A stretch of 64,000 bases of DNA from Thalassotalea euphylliae (GCF_003390395.1 NZ_QUOV01000001.1:2232001-2296000); one strand, 5' to 3'. Shown: positions 16,770 through 27,264, counted from the first letter of the stretch. Notes: a model not told the origin generated them from the letters alone. Numbers and translations: made by a program.

Positions 16770-19700
16770 TTAATTGGCAGCGGAGAGCTGCCTAGCGTCT
16801 TTACTAAATTTTAACGCGCTTTTTAGATCTTCCACCAGCAAATAATTAACGGGTACTAAAACTAAGGTGATCAAGGTAGCAAATATAATCCCAAACCCCA
16901 GTGACACGGCCATTGGAATTAGGAGTTGAGCTTGCGTCGCTTTTTCAAACAATAGCGGCATTAAGCCAATAAAGGTGGTTAGTGATGTAAGCATTACTGG
17001 GCGAAAACGTGCAGCACCAGCAATTAACACCGACTCCATTAATTGCGCCCCTTCTGCCCGTTTTTTATTGACGAAATCAACGAGTACCAAGGAGTCATTA
17101 ACAACTACACCAATGAGCGCCATTAATCCCAGCAGACTCATAATGGTTAAATTCATGCCCATGATCCAATGGCCAATTACCGCACCAATTGCGCCAAATG
17201 GTATAACAGACATTACAATAATTGGCTGCAAGTACGATTTAAACGGAATCGCTAACAAACAATAGATAATAAAGAACACAAAAATTAAGCCATAAAACAG
17301 GCTGCCAAACGAGTCTTGTTGCTCACGCGCTTCCCCTTCCAGTGAATAGCTTACCCCAGGGTACTTAACAACAAGTTCATCCAAGAAAGGTTTTAAATCT
17401 GCATTAAGTACCGTCATGTTAGTGCTTTCTTTCTCTACATCGGCCGTAACATTAACGGTTCGGTAGCGATCAATGCGACTAATAGTTGACGGACTTTTAC
17501 CAGTGTTAAATGTGGCAATGTGAGACAGCGGCACATCGCCACCTTGTGGCGTTGATATTTGCATATCGGCGAGATTTGCTATTGCTGAACGCTCTGCGAG
17601 TGGAAAACGGAGCATCACACGCACATCATCTCGACCCCGTTGAATACGTTGAATTTGCGCGCCAAAAAAGGCGTTGCGTACTTGCTGAGTGACACTGCTG
17701 ACCGACAAACCCATGGCGTGACCTTGTTCCGTTAATTCGATTTGTATCTCTTCTTTACCATTGGATAAGCTATCGGCAATTTCAAACACTGTGGGATAAG
17801 TTGCCAAGCGCCCTTTAACTTCTTCAGCGACTGTTTTTAACAAACCGAGATCGGTAGCAGATAGCTGAACATCAATGGGATCACCGCCGCGCCCGATTTC
17901 TGCCCTAAAAGTTAAACTTTCAGCACCCGGTAATGCGCCTATCAACCCGCGCCATTCATTGACGAGTTGGCGAATAGTAACACCTGATTCATTTTTATCT
18001 GCTGGCAAAATTTCAAATCGAACACGACCAATATTAGTATTATTACCGCCAGTAATGGCAAGTACATTGGTGATCACGCTATTCCCTTCTTCATCGCGAT
18101 ACTTTTCTTGCAATTCAATGGCTGCATTAGCCATTTTCTCAACATAGCCATCTATGACGTCAAAGCTGGTGCCAACCGGCATAACTAAATTAGCACGTGC
18201 AGTTTCGCTAGGAATACGTGGAAAAAACGTAAACTTAGTCCAGCCACTGGTGATAAAAGACAAGATCAAAATAAAGACGCCGATAAAGCTCATTAAGGTG
18301 GTTAAACGGTTGCGCACGGCAAGCGCTAATATCGGCTGATAGTACTGAATAATGGCTTGCTCAAAACCATCGGCGAATCTCTGTTGTAGTGCCTGTAATT
18401 TAGATGTGTTTTCTTTTTCATGTCGCAGTTTTAAATGGCGTAAATGGGACGGTAAAACGAATTTAGATTCAATCAGAGAAAATAGTAAGACAGGAATCAC
18501 CACAATCGGAATTTGCGCAAACAAGGCACCACGAGTGCCTTCAATAAATGCCAGTGGCAGAAATGCAGCGATTGTGGTTAAAATGCCAAAGGTCACTGGA
18601 GTTGCCACCTCTTCCGTGCCTTTAATCGCTGCCTGTAAGCCTGATTCAGCAAACTGGCTATGACGATAAATATTCTCACCAGTAACAATGGCATCATCTA
18701 CAACGATGCCCAACACTAAAATGAAGCCAAATAGGCTCATGATATTGAGCGAAATATCAAAAATTGGCATAAATACAAAGGCGCCCATAAAGCTGACGGG
18801 AATGCCAATAAATACCCAAAAAGCAATGCTTGGACGCAAGAACAAGGTTAATAACAGTAATACCAAGAAGCCGCCCTGCAAGGCATTGCTAATTAACGTG
18901 TTTAAGCGGCTTTTAACAATTTCTGAGTCATCATCCCAATAGCTTAGGGTAAAGCCAGCAGGCAAGCTATCTTGCTGCTGCTCAATGTAATCTTTGACCG
19001 CATCAGCGACTTCAATCGCATTTTGCTGACCAATTCGATAAACCTCAATTAATGCCGCTTGCTGGCCGTTAAAACGCGCTCTCATCGGTGTTTCTTCAAA
19101 ACCATCATTGACGTTGGCGATATCACCCAGCTTAACAATCGTGCCATCAGGATTTGTTTTTACCACAATACTTTCAAATTCATCTTGCCGATAAGCTTGG
19201 CCTTTACTGCGCACCAGTACATCGCCACCTTCGGTTTTAATGTTACCGGCAGATAAATCAACAGAGCTATTACTGATAGCACTCGCTACAGCATTAAGCG
19301 ATAAATTAAACTCGCGTAGCTTGTCTTGTGATAAATGAATGCCGATTTCATAGTTTCGCACAGCGTCAAGTGAAAGCTGGGTTACTTCAGGCAGCCTAAG
19401 TAGATCATCACGCACTTTTTCCGCAAACTCTCTAAGCTCTTTTTCGCTATAGTTTGAGGCTATGGTGACGGCAATAACTTCACGCTGACGTTGACGAAGC
19501 GCAATTACAGGCTTTTCCGCGTCAGCCGGAAAGGTATTTACCGCATCAACTCGACTTTTAATATCAGCCAATAATTCACGGGCATCATAGCCAGATTCAG
19601 CTTCAATATTAATTGTCGCTGCGCCTTCAACCGAACTACTGGTGATCTTTTTGATCCCTTCCAAATCTTGTACGGCCTCTTCCACTTTAATAGCAACACC

Positions 19701-19880
19701 CAGCTCAACATCCTCTGGCGTCGCGCCGCGTAAACTGATATTGACGGAGACCACATCAGAATCGAATGACGGAAAGACTTCGAGCGGAATACGCAGATTC
19801 ATTGACATCAAGCCCACCATTAAAATGGTGATCATCAATAAATTTGCCGCGACGTGGTTACGAGCAAACCAGGCGATCAT
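16770..19880 (-). CDS. RND multidrug efflux permease (HAE1-like)
   Basis: 1036 residues with twelve membrane helices and two large periplasmic loops. Start MIAWFARNHVAANLLM is typical of the RND group often found with NodT-type channels in marine gammaproteobacteria. Helix 4 has GIVVDDAIVTGEN, with the paired acidic residues of the proton relay. The start codon overlaps the stop of the adaptor gene by 4 bases, so the genes are translationally coupled. Likely substrates are hydrophobic or amphiphilic compounds rather than metals, because the CzcA-type DFGLLVDGA motif is absent. Substrate not predictable. Confidence 0.9.
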   Translation of the reverse strand: MIAWFARNHVAANLLMITILMVGLMSMNLRIPLEVFPSFDSDVVSVNISLRGATPEDVELGVAIKVEEAVQDLEGIKKITSSSVEGAATINIEAESGYDARELLADIKSRVDAVNTFPADAEKPVIALRQRQREVIAVTIASNYSEKELREFAEKVRDDLLRLPEVTQLSLDAVRNYEIGIHLSQDKLREFNLSLNAVASAISNSSVDLSAGNIKTEGGDVLVRSKGQAYRQDEFESIVVKTNPDGTIVKLGDIANVNDGFEETPMRARFNGQQAALIEVYRIGQQNAIEVADAVKDYIEQQQDSLPAGFTLSYWDDDSEIVKSRLNTLISNALQGGFLVLLLLTLFLRPSIAFWVFIGIPVSFMGAFVFMPIFDISLNIMSLFGFILVLGIVVDDAIVTGENIYRHSQFAESGLQAAIKGTEEVATPVTFGILTTIAAFLPLAFIEGTRGALFAQIPIVVIPVLLFSLIESKFVLPSHLRHLKLRHEKENTSKLQALQQRFADGFEQAIIQYYQPILALAVRNRLTTLMSFIGVFILILSFITSGWTKFTFFPRIPSETARANLVMPVGTSFDVIDGYVEKMANAAIELQEKYRDEEGNSVITNVLAITGGNNTNIGRVRFEILPADKNESGVTIRQLVNEWRGLIGALPGAESLTFRAEIGRGGDPIDVQLSATDLGLLKTVAEEVKGRLATYPTVFEIADSLSNGKEEIQIELTEQGHAMGLSVSSVTQQVRNAFFGAQIQRIQRGRDDVRVMLRFPLAERSAIANLADMQISTPQGGDVPLSHIATFNTGKSPSTISRIDRYRTVNVTADVEKESTNMTVLNADLKPFLDELVVKYPGVSYSLEGEAREQQDSFGSLFYGLIFVFFIIYCLLAIPFKSYLQPIIVMSVIPFGAIGAVIGHWIMGMNLTIMSLLGLMALIGVVVNDSLVLVDFVNKKRAEGAQLMESVLIAGAARFRPVMLTSLTTFIGLMPLLFEKATQAQLLIPMAVSLGFGIIFATLITLVLVPVNYLLVEDLKSALKFSKDARQLSAAN

Positions 19881-21265
19881 AATGCTGCCTCCTTATTCAT
19901 CAGCGCTTTTTTTGACGCTTGAACTTGATCCGCGCTCGGTTTTTTTCCTCGATGCTGTTTCGTCTGACGAGCAGCTTGGCTAGTTGTTTGATTAGAGGCG
20001 CTTGTTACTTGGTTGTTGTTTTGGCTTTGTTTTAGGTTAAGGTTACGACCATCTTTAGCCACTACAGCAACAGGTGTTCCTGAATTCACCTGCCCTAAAG
20101 GCGTTAATACTAATAAATCGCCTTCCGTAAGCCCTTGTTCCTCTTGCGTATATCCTTGTTCCCCTTTCGTATATCCTTGTTCTAACAGCGCAAACTCTTT
20201 GTTTTGCCATGCAATATTGATTGCCTGCCTTTTTAACAAACCGTCTTTAACCACAAACACATAGCTGCCCTGATAAATGGCTTTATTTGGGATTTTAATA
20301 ACCTTGCTCAGCGATTTACCTTCGATGTCGGCACGTACGTACTGGCCAATTTTAAGCGGTAAACCATTGGTAGAGGCCACGCCGTAAGGGTCATCAATTT
20401 GCGCAACAACAAAGAGTTGTTGCGAATTTTGATCAAACGCGCCTTCAGTTCTAATCACTCGTCCTTGCCACTGCTGTTCATTCACGAGTTCTGAATATAT
20501 AGTGACACTCGGCAGTTGGACTTTTACTTCGTTATCAAAGCGAGTGCGCTCTGGCAGGTTCATATAGGGCAGATCATTGTTTTTAATTGGCAATCGAACT
20601 TCGACATAATCAACTGCGAATATTTCGGCAAGCTGGGTATTAGCTGACACAACTTGCCCGAGATCTGCAGCTTTATTGAGAATTCGTCCCGTATAGGGTG
20701 CTTTAATTTCAGTGCGTTCTAGTGACAATTGTGCCTTTGCTAGTTGCGCCTCTGCCGAATACACAGCAGCTTCGGCTGCAAGTAACTGTGGCTTTCGCAA
20801 TACTAACTCCGAGGCTTGCTCGCTGTTACCCAACCGCTGCCAATCCTGTTTTGCTTGCTCTGCACGCGCTAATTCTTCTGTTAACGCTTGCTTAGCACTG
20901 TATAAATTGGCTTTGGCGATATTAATATCTGCAAGGTAATCTCTATCGTCTAACTTAACCAGCACTTCACCTTGTTCAAAAAAACCACCTTCACGAAAGT
21001 TGTCGCTAATTGCAGTGATCTCGCCTGCAACTTGCGGCATTAATATGCTTTGTGTTCTTGGCTGTACCGTGCCGTAACTGCTAATTTTTAACGTTAGTTT
21101 TTCATTGTTAATGGTTTGCACGGCAACGTTAAGTTGTGGCGCAGCACTCGGTTTACCGCGTTTAGCTTGCGGCGGATTACTTGCCACAAAATTAGCCGCA
21201 ATAATAAAGGTTGCCAATACAAGGATTGGCACACCAAATCGGGTTAGCTTTTTATTGAACGTCAT
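19877..21265 (-). CDS. RND efflux periplasmic adaptor
   Basis: 462 residues: N-terminal membrane/signal segment (FGVPILVLATFIIAANFVAS), lipoyl-like halves (SILMPQVAGEITAISDNFREGGFFEQGEVLVKLDD and IKAPYTGRILNKAADLGQVV), a coiled-coil hairpin between them, and a beta-barrel region. A tandem 7-residue repeat (EQGYTKG, EQGYTQE, EQGLTEG) at about 359-379 arises from a 21-bp duplication (20133-20196), and the C terminus is a Gln/Asn/Lys-rich tail; both are unusual for the family. It overlaps the outer-membrane gene by 14 bases and the permease gene by 4. Confidence 0.9.
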   Translation of the reverse strand: MTFNKKLTRFGVPILVLATFIIAANFVASNPPQAKRGKPSAAPQLNVAVQTINNEKLTLKISSYGTVQPRTQSILMPQVAGEITAISDNFREGGFFEQGEVLVKLDDRDYLADINIAKANLYSAKQALTEELARAEQAKQDWQRLGNSEQASELVLRKPQLLAAEAAVYSAEAQLAKAQLSLERTEIKAPYTGRILNKAADLGQVVSANTQLAEIFAVDYVEVRLPIKNNDLPYMNLPERTRFDNEVKVQLPSVTIYSELVNEQQWQGRVIRTEGAFDQNSQQLFVVAQIDDPYGVASTNGLPLKIGQYVRADIEGKSLSKVIKIPNKAIYQGSYVFVVKDGLLKRQAINIAWQNKEFALLEQGYTKGEQGYTQEEQGLTEGDLLVLTPLGQVNSGTPVAVVAKDGRNLNLKQSQNNNQVTSASNQTTSQAARQTKQHRGKKPSADQVQASKKALMNKEAAL

Positions 21266-22898
21266 GATGTTTTTCTACACGGTTAGAGTCTGAAGTCACT
21301 TGCTGAGTTTCTGCTTGCGTGCTCGATGCCAATGCTATCGCACCGTCATTATTTTTAGATAAGTTACCGTCAGCAAGCATAGCGCCTATGTTTTTACCGC
21401 CAATACTGGTTAGCATAGCAATGCGGTTTTGAATAATTTGATGGGTGATTTCTACCAAGTTGGTTTGTGCGTCAAATGCTCTGCGCTGAGCTTCAAGCAC
21501 CGTTGTGTAATTCACCAAGCCTTTTAAATACTGATTAAAAGACAAGTCTTCCGCTGCAATAGCATTATCCTTCGCTTGCTGAATATGGTTAAGTTGCTTG
21601 GTTAATGCTGTATGGTTGCTAATTTGGTTTTCGATATCAGCCAACTTACTGTACACCTGGTCTAAATAGGCTTGCTCTTGCGCTTTAACTTGCAAACGTG
21701 CTTGTTGTTCAAGCGATTTAAGTCGACCCGCATTAAACAAAGGAGCTGTGATTGCACCACTGATTGACCAAGCGAGCGGGTTTCCTGAAAGTAGATTTCC
21801 CAGCTCGTCACTACTATCTCCGCCTGATGCCGTCAATCTAAGTGATGGAAAACGCTGCTTATGGGCAACGGCAACACCTGCATCGGCAGCGAGCAAAGAC
21901 AACCAGCTTGATTGCAACTCAAAGTTATTAGTTAACACACTAGCAGGTAATTCACTCAACGACTGTTTGGCAAATGTTGGCAATTCGAAGCGTGTATTTT
22001 TAACCAAATGCCCTTTAGGGTAATTAGCAACTAATAGTTCCAGTTCCCGTTGACGCTCCAATACCACTTGTTGCTGAGCATCAACGCGCGCTTGCTCACT
22101 GTTAACTTCATTTTGTGCAAGGTAAACATCAAGCGCATCAGTTAAACCAAGTTTATAAGAGGCATTGATAATATCGAGGTTATTGAATAAGTTAGCCGCA
22201 CGATCTTGGTACAAGTTAACCAGCGTTTGGGCTTGTGCCAAGGCATACCATGAAGATACGATTTGCGAGATAAGGTCATTTTGTCTTTGGTTAAGATCGA
22301 GTTTTGCCGCTGAATACTCAAGCTGCGCTTGCCGCTGCTCCGCTGACAATTTGCCCCAAATGTCTAGTTCGTAACTTAGCTGTAAACTTAAGTCGGCGCT
22401 ATTGGAAAAACTTGCTTGCTCAGCACTAACCGATTTTCGTCGGCTTTGATTGATGGCAAGTGATAGTTCCGGAAAATCGCTCGCGTCTGCAATATTTAAC
22501 TGTTCTTTAGTGATTAACAAATTTTGGTAGCTAGCGTTTAGCTGATAGTTATTAGCTAAGCCAGTGCTAATAAGTTTATTGAGTAATTCACTATTAACAA
22601 CTAACTGCCATTCACCCACCACACCTTGATTTGAGGTTAGCTCACCCACTGCTAACTGACTATCTGATGCTGGTTCCGTTGTTCTATGTATAGCTAATTG
22701 TGGTTTAGCGATTTGCGTTTGCCACTGCTCTGGTAATGGCGGCTTTTTCGCCAATTCTGATATCGCTGATTGAGAGGCACAACCTGTTGTAAGTAATATC
22801 AGCCCAGTGCACACAATACTATTGGATACTTTGGTGATTACGCGTGCCGTCGGTCGATATGTCGGAATTGAGCAAACTTTAGAACTCGATTTCTTCAC
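21252..22898 (-). CDS. NodT-family outer-membrane efflux lipoprotein
   Basis: 548 residues. It starts at a GTG at 22898 with AGGA seven bases upstream. The signal ends in the lipobox LLTTGCASQ, so the mature N terminus is lipidated. The rest is the TolC-like repeat of helical hairpins and beta strands (LYQNLLITKEQLN, QLSYELDIWGKLSAEQRQA and the second half INASYKLGLTDALDVYLAQNEV). First gene of the operon with the adaptor and permease downstream. A 7-bp inverted repeat lies about 90 bp upstream. Confidence 0.9.
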   Translation of the reverse strand: MKKSSSKVCSIPTYRPTARVITKVSNSIVCTGLILLTTGCASQSAISELAKKPPLPEQWQTQIAKPQLAIHRTTEPASDSQLAVGELTSNQGVVGEWQLVVNSELLNKLISTGLANNYQLNASYQNLLITKEQLNIADASDFPELSLAINQSRRKSVSAEQASFSNSADLSLQLSYELDIWGKLSAEQRQAQLEYSAAKLDLNQRQNDLISQIVSSWYALAQAQTLVNLYQDRAANLFNNLDIINASYKLGLTDALDVYLAQNEVNSEQARVDAQQQVVLERQRELELLVANYPKGHLVKNTRFELPTFAKQSLSELPASVLTNNFELQSSWLSLLAADAGVAVAHKQRFPSLRLTASGGDSSDELGNLLSGNPLAWSISGAITAPLFNAGRLKSLEQQARLQVKAQEQAYLDQVYSKLADIENQISNHTALTKQLNHIQQAKDNAIAAEDLSFNQYLKGLVNYTTVLEAQRRAFDAQTNLVEITHQIIQNRIAMLTSIGGKNIGAMLADGNLSKNNDGAIALASSTQAETQQVTSDSNRVEKHHDVQ

Positions 22899-22988
22899 AC
22901 ATTATTCCTAATTTTGTAATACTCGCCAAAATGATGGTCGATTAACGACAGTCATAGTAATTGTGAGCTGTAGAGAACAAAATTAGAT

Positions 22989-23010
22989 TTACGATACTTT
23001 ACAATCGTAA
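22989..23010. promoter_or_regulatory. Putative operator upstream of RND operon
   Basis: Perfect inverted repeat TTACGAT-N8-ATCGTAA, about 91 bp before the start of the efflux lipoprotein gene. Size and position resemble TetR-family operators of pump operons; no regulator gene is adjacent. Confidence 0.45.
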
Positions 23011-23145
23011 GTTTATGAAAGTTGAAACTTTGAGGTGCTAGCCAAATCAGTTTCCTTGGTATCAATACGCAACTGATACCATCAAAAACATTTGGTCATT
23101 AAAGAGTTTTGAAGAGATAAGACTTATAAAATCGAAAGTTATAAA

Positions 23146-25098
23146 TTAACCTAATGCAGAACTCACAACGCGTGACTTTTGTGGTGGCCAGACACCAGTA
23201 CCAGTCATAGAAAGGTGACTAACACTTTGTTTTAGCACTTTATCACCAACATGTGCTGATGTTTGCGGGCGGCTAATCAAATAACCTTGGATATAAACAA
23301 TACCCAAAGATTTGAGCAGTTCTAATTGTTCGATATCCTCAATACCTTCGGCAACAACTTTTAAATCTAGTTGCTTAGAGAGATCGGCAATCGATTGGAT
23401 AATTTTATTGTACTTAGTATTTTTTGTTGCTTGGCTAACAAATAATTTATCTATTTTCAGCACATCGACTGGCAAATTAGCCAATAACGATAATGAACTA
23501 AAGCCTGTGCCAAAATCATCTATCGCAATAATAATCCCCTCGTTGCGTAACTTGTTAAGCTCATCAACAGTATTATCAGATAAATCGATAAATGAGGATT
23601 CGGTAATTTCAAGCATCAACGAACTTGGTGGCAGGCCAATTTTATTCAAACTCGCCATCACCCATTGGTACAAAGAACGATGTTTAAGCTGCACACCCGA
23701 TAAATTTACCGAAATACGAGTTTTAGACATACCCGCATTATACCATGCGGCCATTTGTCGGCAGGCTTCATCTAATATCCAATCACCTAGTTTTAAGATT
23801 AAGTTGGAGTCTTCTGCAATTGGGATAAATTCGCTTGGTGCAATACTACCTTCAGCTGGGTGGTGCCAACGAACTAATGCCTCAAAATAACTAATGGCAC
23901 TGCCATCTACATTAATTATCGGTTGAAACGAAAGTGTAAAACTATTGGTATCAAGTGCAACACGCATTTCTTCCAGTAAATAATGGTATCGCCTCATGTT
24001 ACTGCCCATTTCAGGAGAGTAGATGCGATAAATACCACGCCCTTCCTTCTTCGCACGATACATAGCAACATCTGCCATTTGAACCAGTGCTTCTGGAGAA
24101 TTAGCACTGTCTGGATAGATAGCAATACCAATGCTTGCACTTATCTTGATTTCTTTATTACCAAGCACGAAGTCTTTTTCTATTTCTTTTAGTACATTCT
24201 TGGCAATTTCAATCATTCGTGAAGACTCAGATAAATCTTCCACAAATAAGGTAAATTCATCACCACCTAAACGGGCAAGGCTGTATTCAAGACCTGAATT
24301 ATCGTTACATTCATAAGATAGCTTTTCAGTGCGTACAATGGTTAATAAACGCTCCGCAACTTGAATAAGTACTTCGTCACCGAAGGAGTGACCAAATGAG
24401 TCATTAACTTGTTTGAAACCGTCTAAATCGATAAACAATAAACCGCTTTTCTTAGATTGCTGCCCGTTCTCTCCCAACCTTTCCGTGATGTGTTCTAAAA
24501 AGCGATGACGATTCACTAAACCAGTTAAACGATCGCGATGAGCATTATTAATTGAACGTGCGTGATATTCGTTTGCAAAAGACGATAAGCCATCCAAGGC
24601 CATGTTGATACGAGTAAGAGATGATTGGCCTTCGTCAGGTTTTAATTCCTTACCAAAGACATCTGCAGTTTGCTCTGCTTTACTAACTAAAGCAGCCATT
24701 TTGACATTTAGGCGAGCGCGATGATATTTCCCTGACATCATAAACATGATGGCAGCGACAGCGATCAAGGCAGTTAGCGGCAGAACAATATCAACAAAAG
24801 TTTTAAACAGTACAGGCCTTAAGGCGATCGTTTTTCGTTGCCCTGTTTCATCAGTAAACCTGATCGCCAAAGTATTATCTATTTTGGTGATATTACTGAG
24901 TAACAAGGCATCTGTGTAGACTTGTTCTAAGGTAGAAAGCGGTTGTACGCTTTGTTGTTTGAGTTCAATACTTGGGAACTTGTTCGGTTGCTCTAGTTCT
25001 TTTGATAAACTAGACACAAATAACACATAAGACATAATGCTGATCATTATCAGCGTTGTCATAAAAGTATTAAAAAGTTTTACTGCCAGCTTTTTCAA
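23146..25098 (-). CDS. GGDEF-EAL membrane protein (cyclic-di-GMP turnover)
   Basis: 650 residues: membrane helices at about 10-30 and 103-123 enclosing a short periplasmic segment, then a GGDEF domain (intact GGDEF at 278-282, with LFIDLDGFKQVNDSFGH) and an EAL domain (FEALVRWHHP at 404-413, DDFGTGFSSLS, KVVAEGIE). The metal-binding residues of the EAL domain seem complete, so phosphodiesterase activity is plausible. The RxxD inhibitory site normally five residues before GGDEF is absent (SGLEYSLAR), so product inhibition is not expected. The start codon appears to be TTG at 25098 with AGG upstream. Monocistronic. Confidence 0.9.
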   Translation of the reverse strand: MKKLAVKLFNTFMTTLIMISIMSYVLFVSSLSKELEQPNKFPSIELKQQSVQPLSTLEQVYTDALLLSNITKIDNTLAIRFTDETGQRKTIALRPVLFKTFVDIVLPLTALIAVAAIMFMMSGKYHRARLNVKMAALVSKAEQTADVFGKELKPDEGQSSLTRINMALDGLSSFANEYHARSINNAHRDRLTGLVNRHRFLEHITERLGENGQQSKKSGLLFIDLDGFKQVNDSFGHSFGDEVLIQVAERLLTIVRTEKLSYECNDNSGLEYSLARLGGDEFTLFVEDLSESSRMIEIAKNVLKEIEKDFVLGNKEIKISASIGIAIYPDSANSPEALVQMADVAMYRAKKEGRGIYRIYSPEMGSNMRRYHYLLEEMRVALDTNSFTLSFQPIINVDGSAISYFEALVRWHHPAEGSIAPSEFIPIAEDSNLILKLGDWILDEACRQMAAWYNAGMSKTRISVNLSGVQLKHRSLYQWVMASLNKIGLPPSSLMLEITESSFIDLSDNTVDELNKLRNEGIIIAIDDFGTGFSSLSLLANLPVDVLKIDKLFVSQATKNTKYNKIIQSIADLSKQLDLKVVAEGIEDIEQLELLKSLGIVYIQGYLISRPQTSAHVGDKVLKQSVSHLSMTGTGVWPPQKSRVVSSALG

Positions 25099-25288
25099 AA
25101 ACTAAACCTGTTTAATGCTTCCAGCACTTATTCTTTTCTAACAACCAATCGACTCATTCGACTGCGCGCCTTTTATAGGCGCTTGAAAAAGTACTAACGT
25201 AAAATTACATATTAGCTACATATTGCATTCAAACTACATAAAAGTGAATAGCAATTTATAAACAATTGCGGAATTATGGTAACTTTTT

Positions 25289-25411
25289 TTCACACTTGTT
25301 AACACTTTGTTAAATATGGATTACATATTAACCGTTAAGGGTTAACCAATAGAATAACTTCTCAAATGAGCTTTCGAAGGCGCTATAGATTCAGGGCTTA
25401 ACAAGTGTGAA
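25289..25411. repeat. 123-bp element bounded by 14-bp perfect inverted repeats
   Basis: TTCACACTTGTTAA (25289-25302) and its reverse complement (25398-25411) enclose 95 bp of noncoding DNA with an inner TTAACCGTTAAGGGTTAACC palindrome. It lies in the 459-bp gap between the GGDEF-EAL gene and the tRNA cluster; I see no gene in this gap. It could be a MITE-like remnant or a regulatory structure. Confidence 0.5.
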
Positions 25412-25557
25412 TTATTCGATGAATGTAGCCGTAGCGAGGACAAACTGGTAACAACGGTTTTTAACGCAATACTTGAAAAAATTAAGATAAGAAATGAATA
25501 CAGAGAATTATATAGTGAATATTGTCTGTGTATTTTTATAAGAGTTTATTGGAAATT

Positions 25558-25633
<76 letters not shown>

Positions 25634-25676
25634 AATATGAAGAAAAACTTTTAACTATCCACTTATCATAGTGAAA

Positions 25677-25763
25677 TGGTACCCAGGGCCGGACTTGAAC
25701 CGGCACGCTCTTACAAGCGAGGGATTTTAAATCCCTTGTGTCTACCAATTCCACCACCCGGGC
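25677..25763 (-). tRNA. tRNA-Leu (TAA)
   Basis: 87 nt with encoded CCA and the long variable arm of leucine tRNAs. Acceptor GCCCGGG/CCCGGGT-type pairing, anticodon loop TTTAAAA, T loop TTCAAGT. Confidence 0.97.
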
Positions 25764-25767
25764 ATTA

Positions 25768-25841
25768 TGGAGGCGGGTCCCGGAGTCGAACCGAGGTCCA
25801 CGGATTTGCAATCCGCTGCATAGCCACTCTGCCAACCCGCC
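25768..25841 (-). tRNA. tRNA-Cys (GCA)
   Basis: 74 nt with encoded CCA. Acceptor GGCGGGT, anticodon loop TTGCAAA, T loop TTCGACT. Separated from the Leu gene by only four bases. Confidence 0.97.
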
Positions 25842-25888
25842 ATATCACTACGACTCGGGGGTAGTATTTTAGCTTCTCTTTGAGAAAT

Positions 25889-25964
<76 letters not shown>

Positions 25965-26064
25965 TTCTTGTCAAATAGTCTAGTCGACTATTCTGTCTTT
26001 GTTATCGTTGGCATAACAAAGTGTATTTTAACCTAGGATATATAGAAACCTGAGATTTAAAATT

Positions 26065-26140
<76 letters not shown>

Positions 26141-26171
26141 TTCGTGTATTTACTATTCGATTCAGATGAAA

Positions 26172-26258
26172 TGGTACCCAGGGCCGGACTTGAACCGGCA
26201 CGCTCTTACAAGCGAGGGATTTTAAATCCCTTGTGTCTACCAATTCCACCACCCGGGC
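26172..26258 (-). tRNA. tRNA-Leu (TAA)
   Basis: 87 nt, same sequence as the Leu gene at 25677, anticodon loop TTTAAAA. Its spacer to the next Gly gene downstream resembles the spacer at 26579-26609, a sign of segmental duplication. Confidence 0.97.
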
Positions 26259-26319
26259 ACTGTGTTAACAACTAGTTAATTGTTAATGCCACTATTCATC
26301 TAGAATGAGCAGTAAAATT

Positions 26320-26395
<76 letters not shown>

Positions 26396-26502
26396 TTCGT
26401 ACTTATCCCGTGTTTCTTATAAAAAGCAAGACAAGCAAATCTCAAAACTTGAGATGCTTCACTAATGCTAAATTAGCAAAGACTTTGTTTCCTAAGAGGA
26501 AT

Positions 26503-26578
<76 letters not shown>

Positions 26579-26609
26579 TTCATGTGTTTACTATCCGATT
26601 CAGATGAAA

Positions 26610-26696
26610 TGGTACCCAGGGCCGGACTTGAACCGGCACGCTCTTACAAGCGAGGGATTTTAAATCCCTTGTGTCTACCAATTCCACCACCCGGGC
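26610..26696 (-). tRNA. tRNA-Leu (TAA)
   Basis: 87 nt, same sequence as the other Leu copies, anticodon loop TTTAAAA, long variable arm, encoded CCA. Confidence 0.97.
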
Positions 26697-26751
26697 ACTG
26701 CTTACTGTTTAAGTAATGCCACTCATTCATCTTGAACTGAGTAGTAAAATT

Positions 26752-26827
<76 letters not shown>

Positions 26828-26905
26828 TTCGTAAATTGCGGCGCGCATTCTAACGCACCTATTTCTCTATGACAACTTCTTTATACAACACCGTTCGAAG
26901 TGAAA

Positions 26906-26992
26906 TGGTACCCAGGGCCGGACTTGAACCGGCACGCTCTTACAAGCGAGGGATTTTAAATCCCTTGTGTCTACCAATTCCACCACCCGGGC
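26906..26992 (-). tRNA. tRNA-Leu (TAA)
   Basis: 87 nt, same sequence as the other Leu copies, anticodon loop TTTAAAA. Third gene in transcription order, equivalent in position to E. coli leuZ. Confidence 0.97.
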
Positions 26993-26996
26993 ATCA

Positions 26997-27070
26997 TGGA
27001 GGCGGGTCCCGGAGTCGAACCGAGGTCCACGGATTTGCAATCCGCTGCATAGCCACTCTGCCAACCCGCC
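26997..27070 (-). tRNA. tRNA-Cys (GCA)
   Basis: 74 nt, same sequence as the Cys gene at 25768, anticodon loop TTGCAAA. Second gene in transcription order, equivalent in position to E. coli cysT. Confidence 0.97.
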
Positions 27071-27126
27071 ATATCACTACGACTGGGTAGTATTCCTTGA
27101 AGTTACCTCTTAAAAGAAAGAGAAAT

Positions 27127-27202
<76 letters not shown>

Positions 27203-27236
27203 TTCCTGACGCTGACTCCCTGTCAACTGGTGGTGC

Positions 27237-27264
27237 ATTCTACATTGATATTAATGGGAGTCAA
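27237..27264 (-). promoter_or_regulatory. Sigma70 promoter of the tRNA operon
   Basis: Minus strand TTGACT (27259-27264), 16-bp spacer, TAGAAT (27237-27242), followed by a C/A/G-rich discriminator (GCACCACC), typical of stable RNA promoters under stringent control. About 35 bp before the first Gly gene. Confidence 0.65.

Noticed and set aside
23312..23890. Plus-strand frame of 192 codons within the GGDEF-EAL gene
   Set aside because: Antisense to the conserved EAL domain; no family match or start signal.
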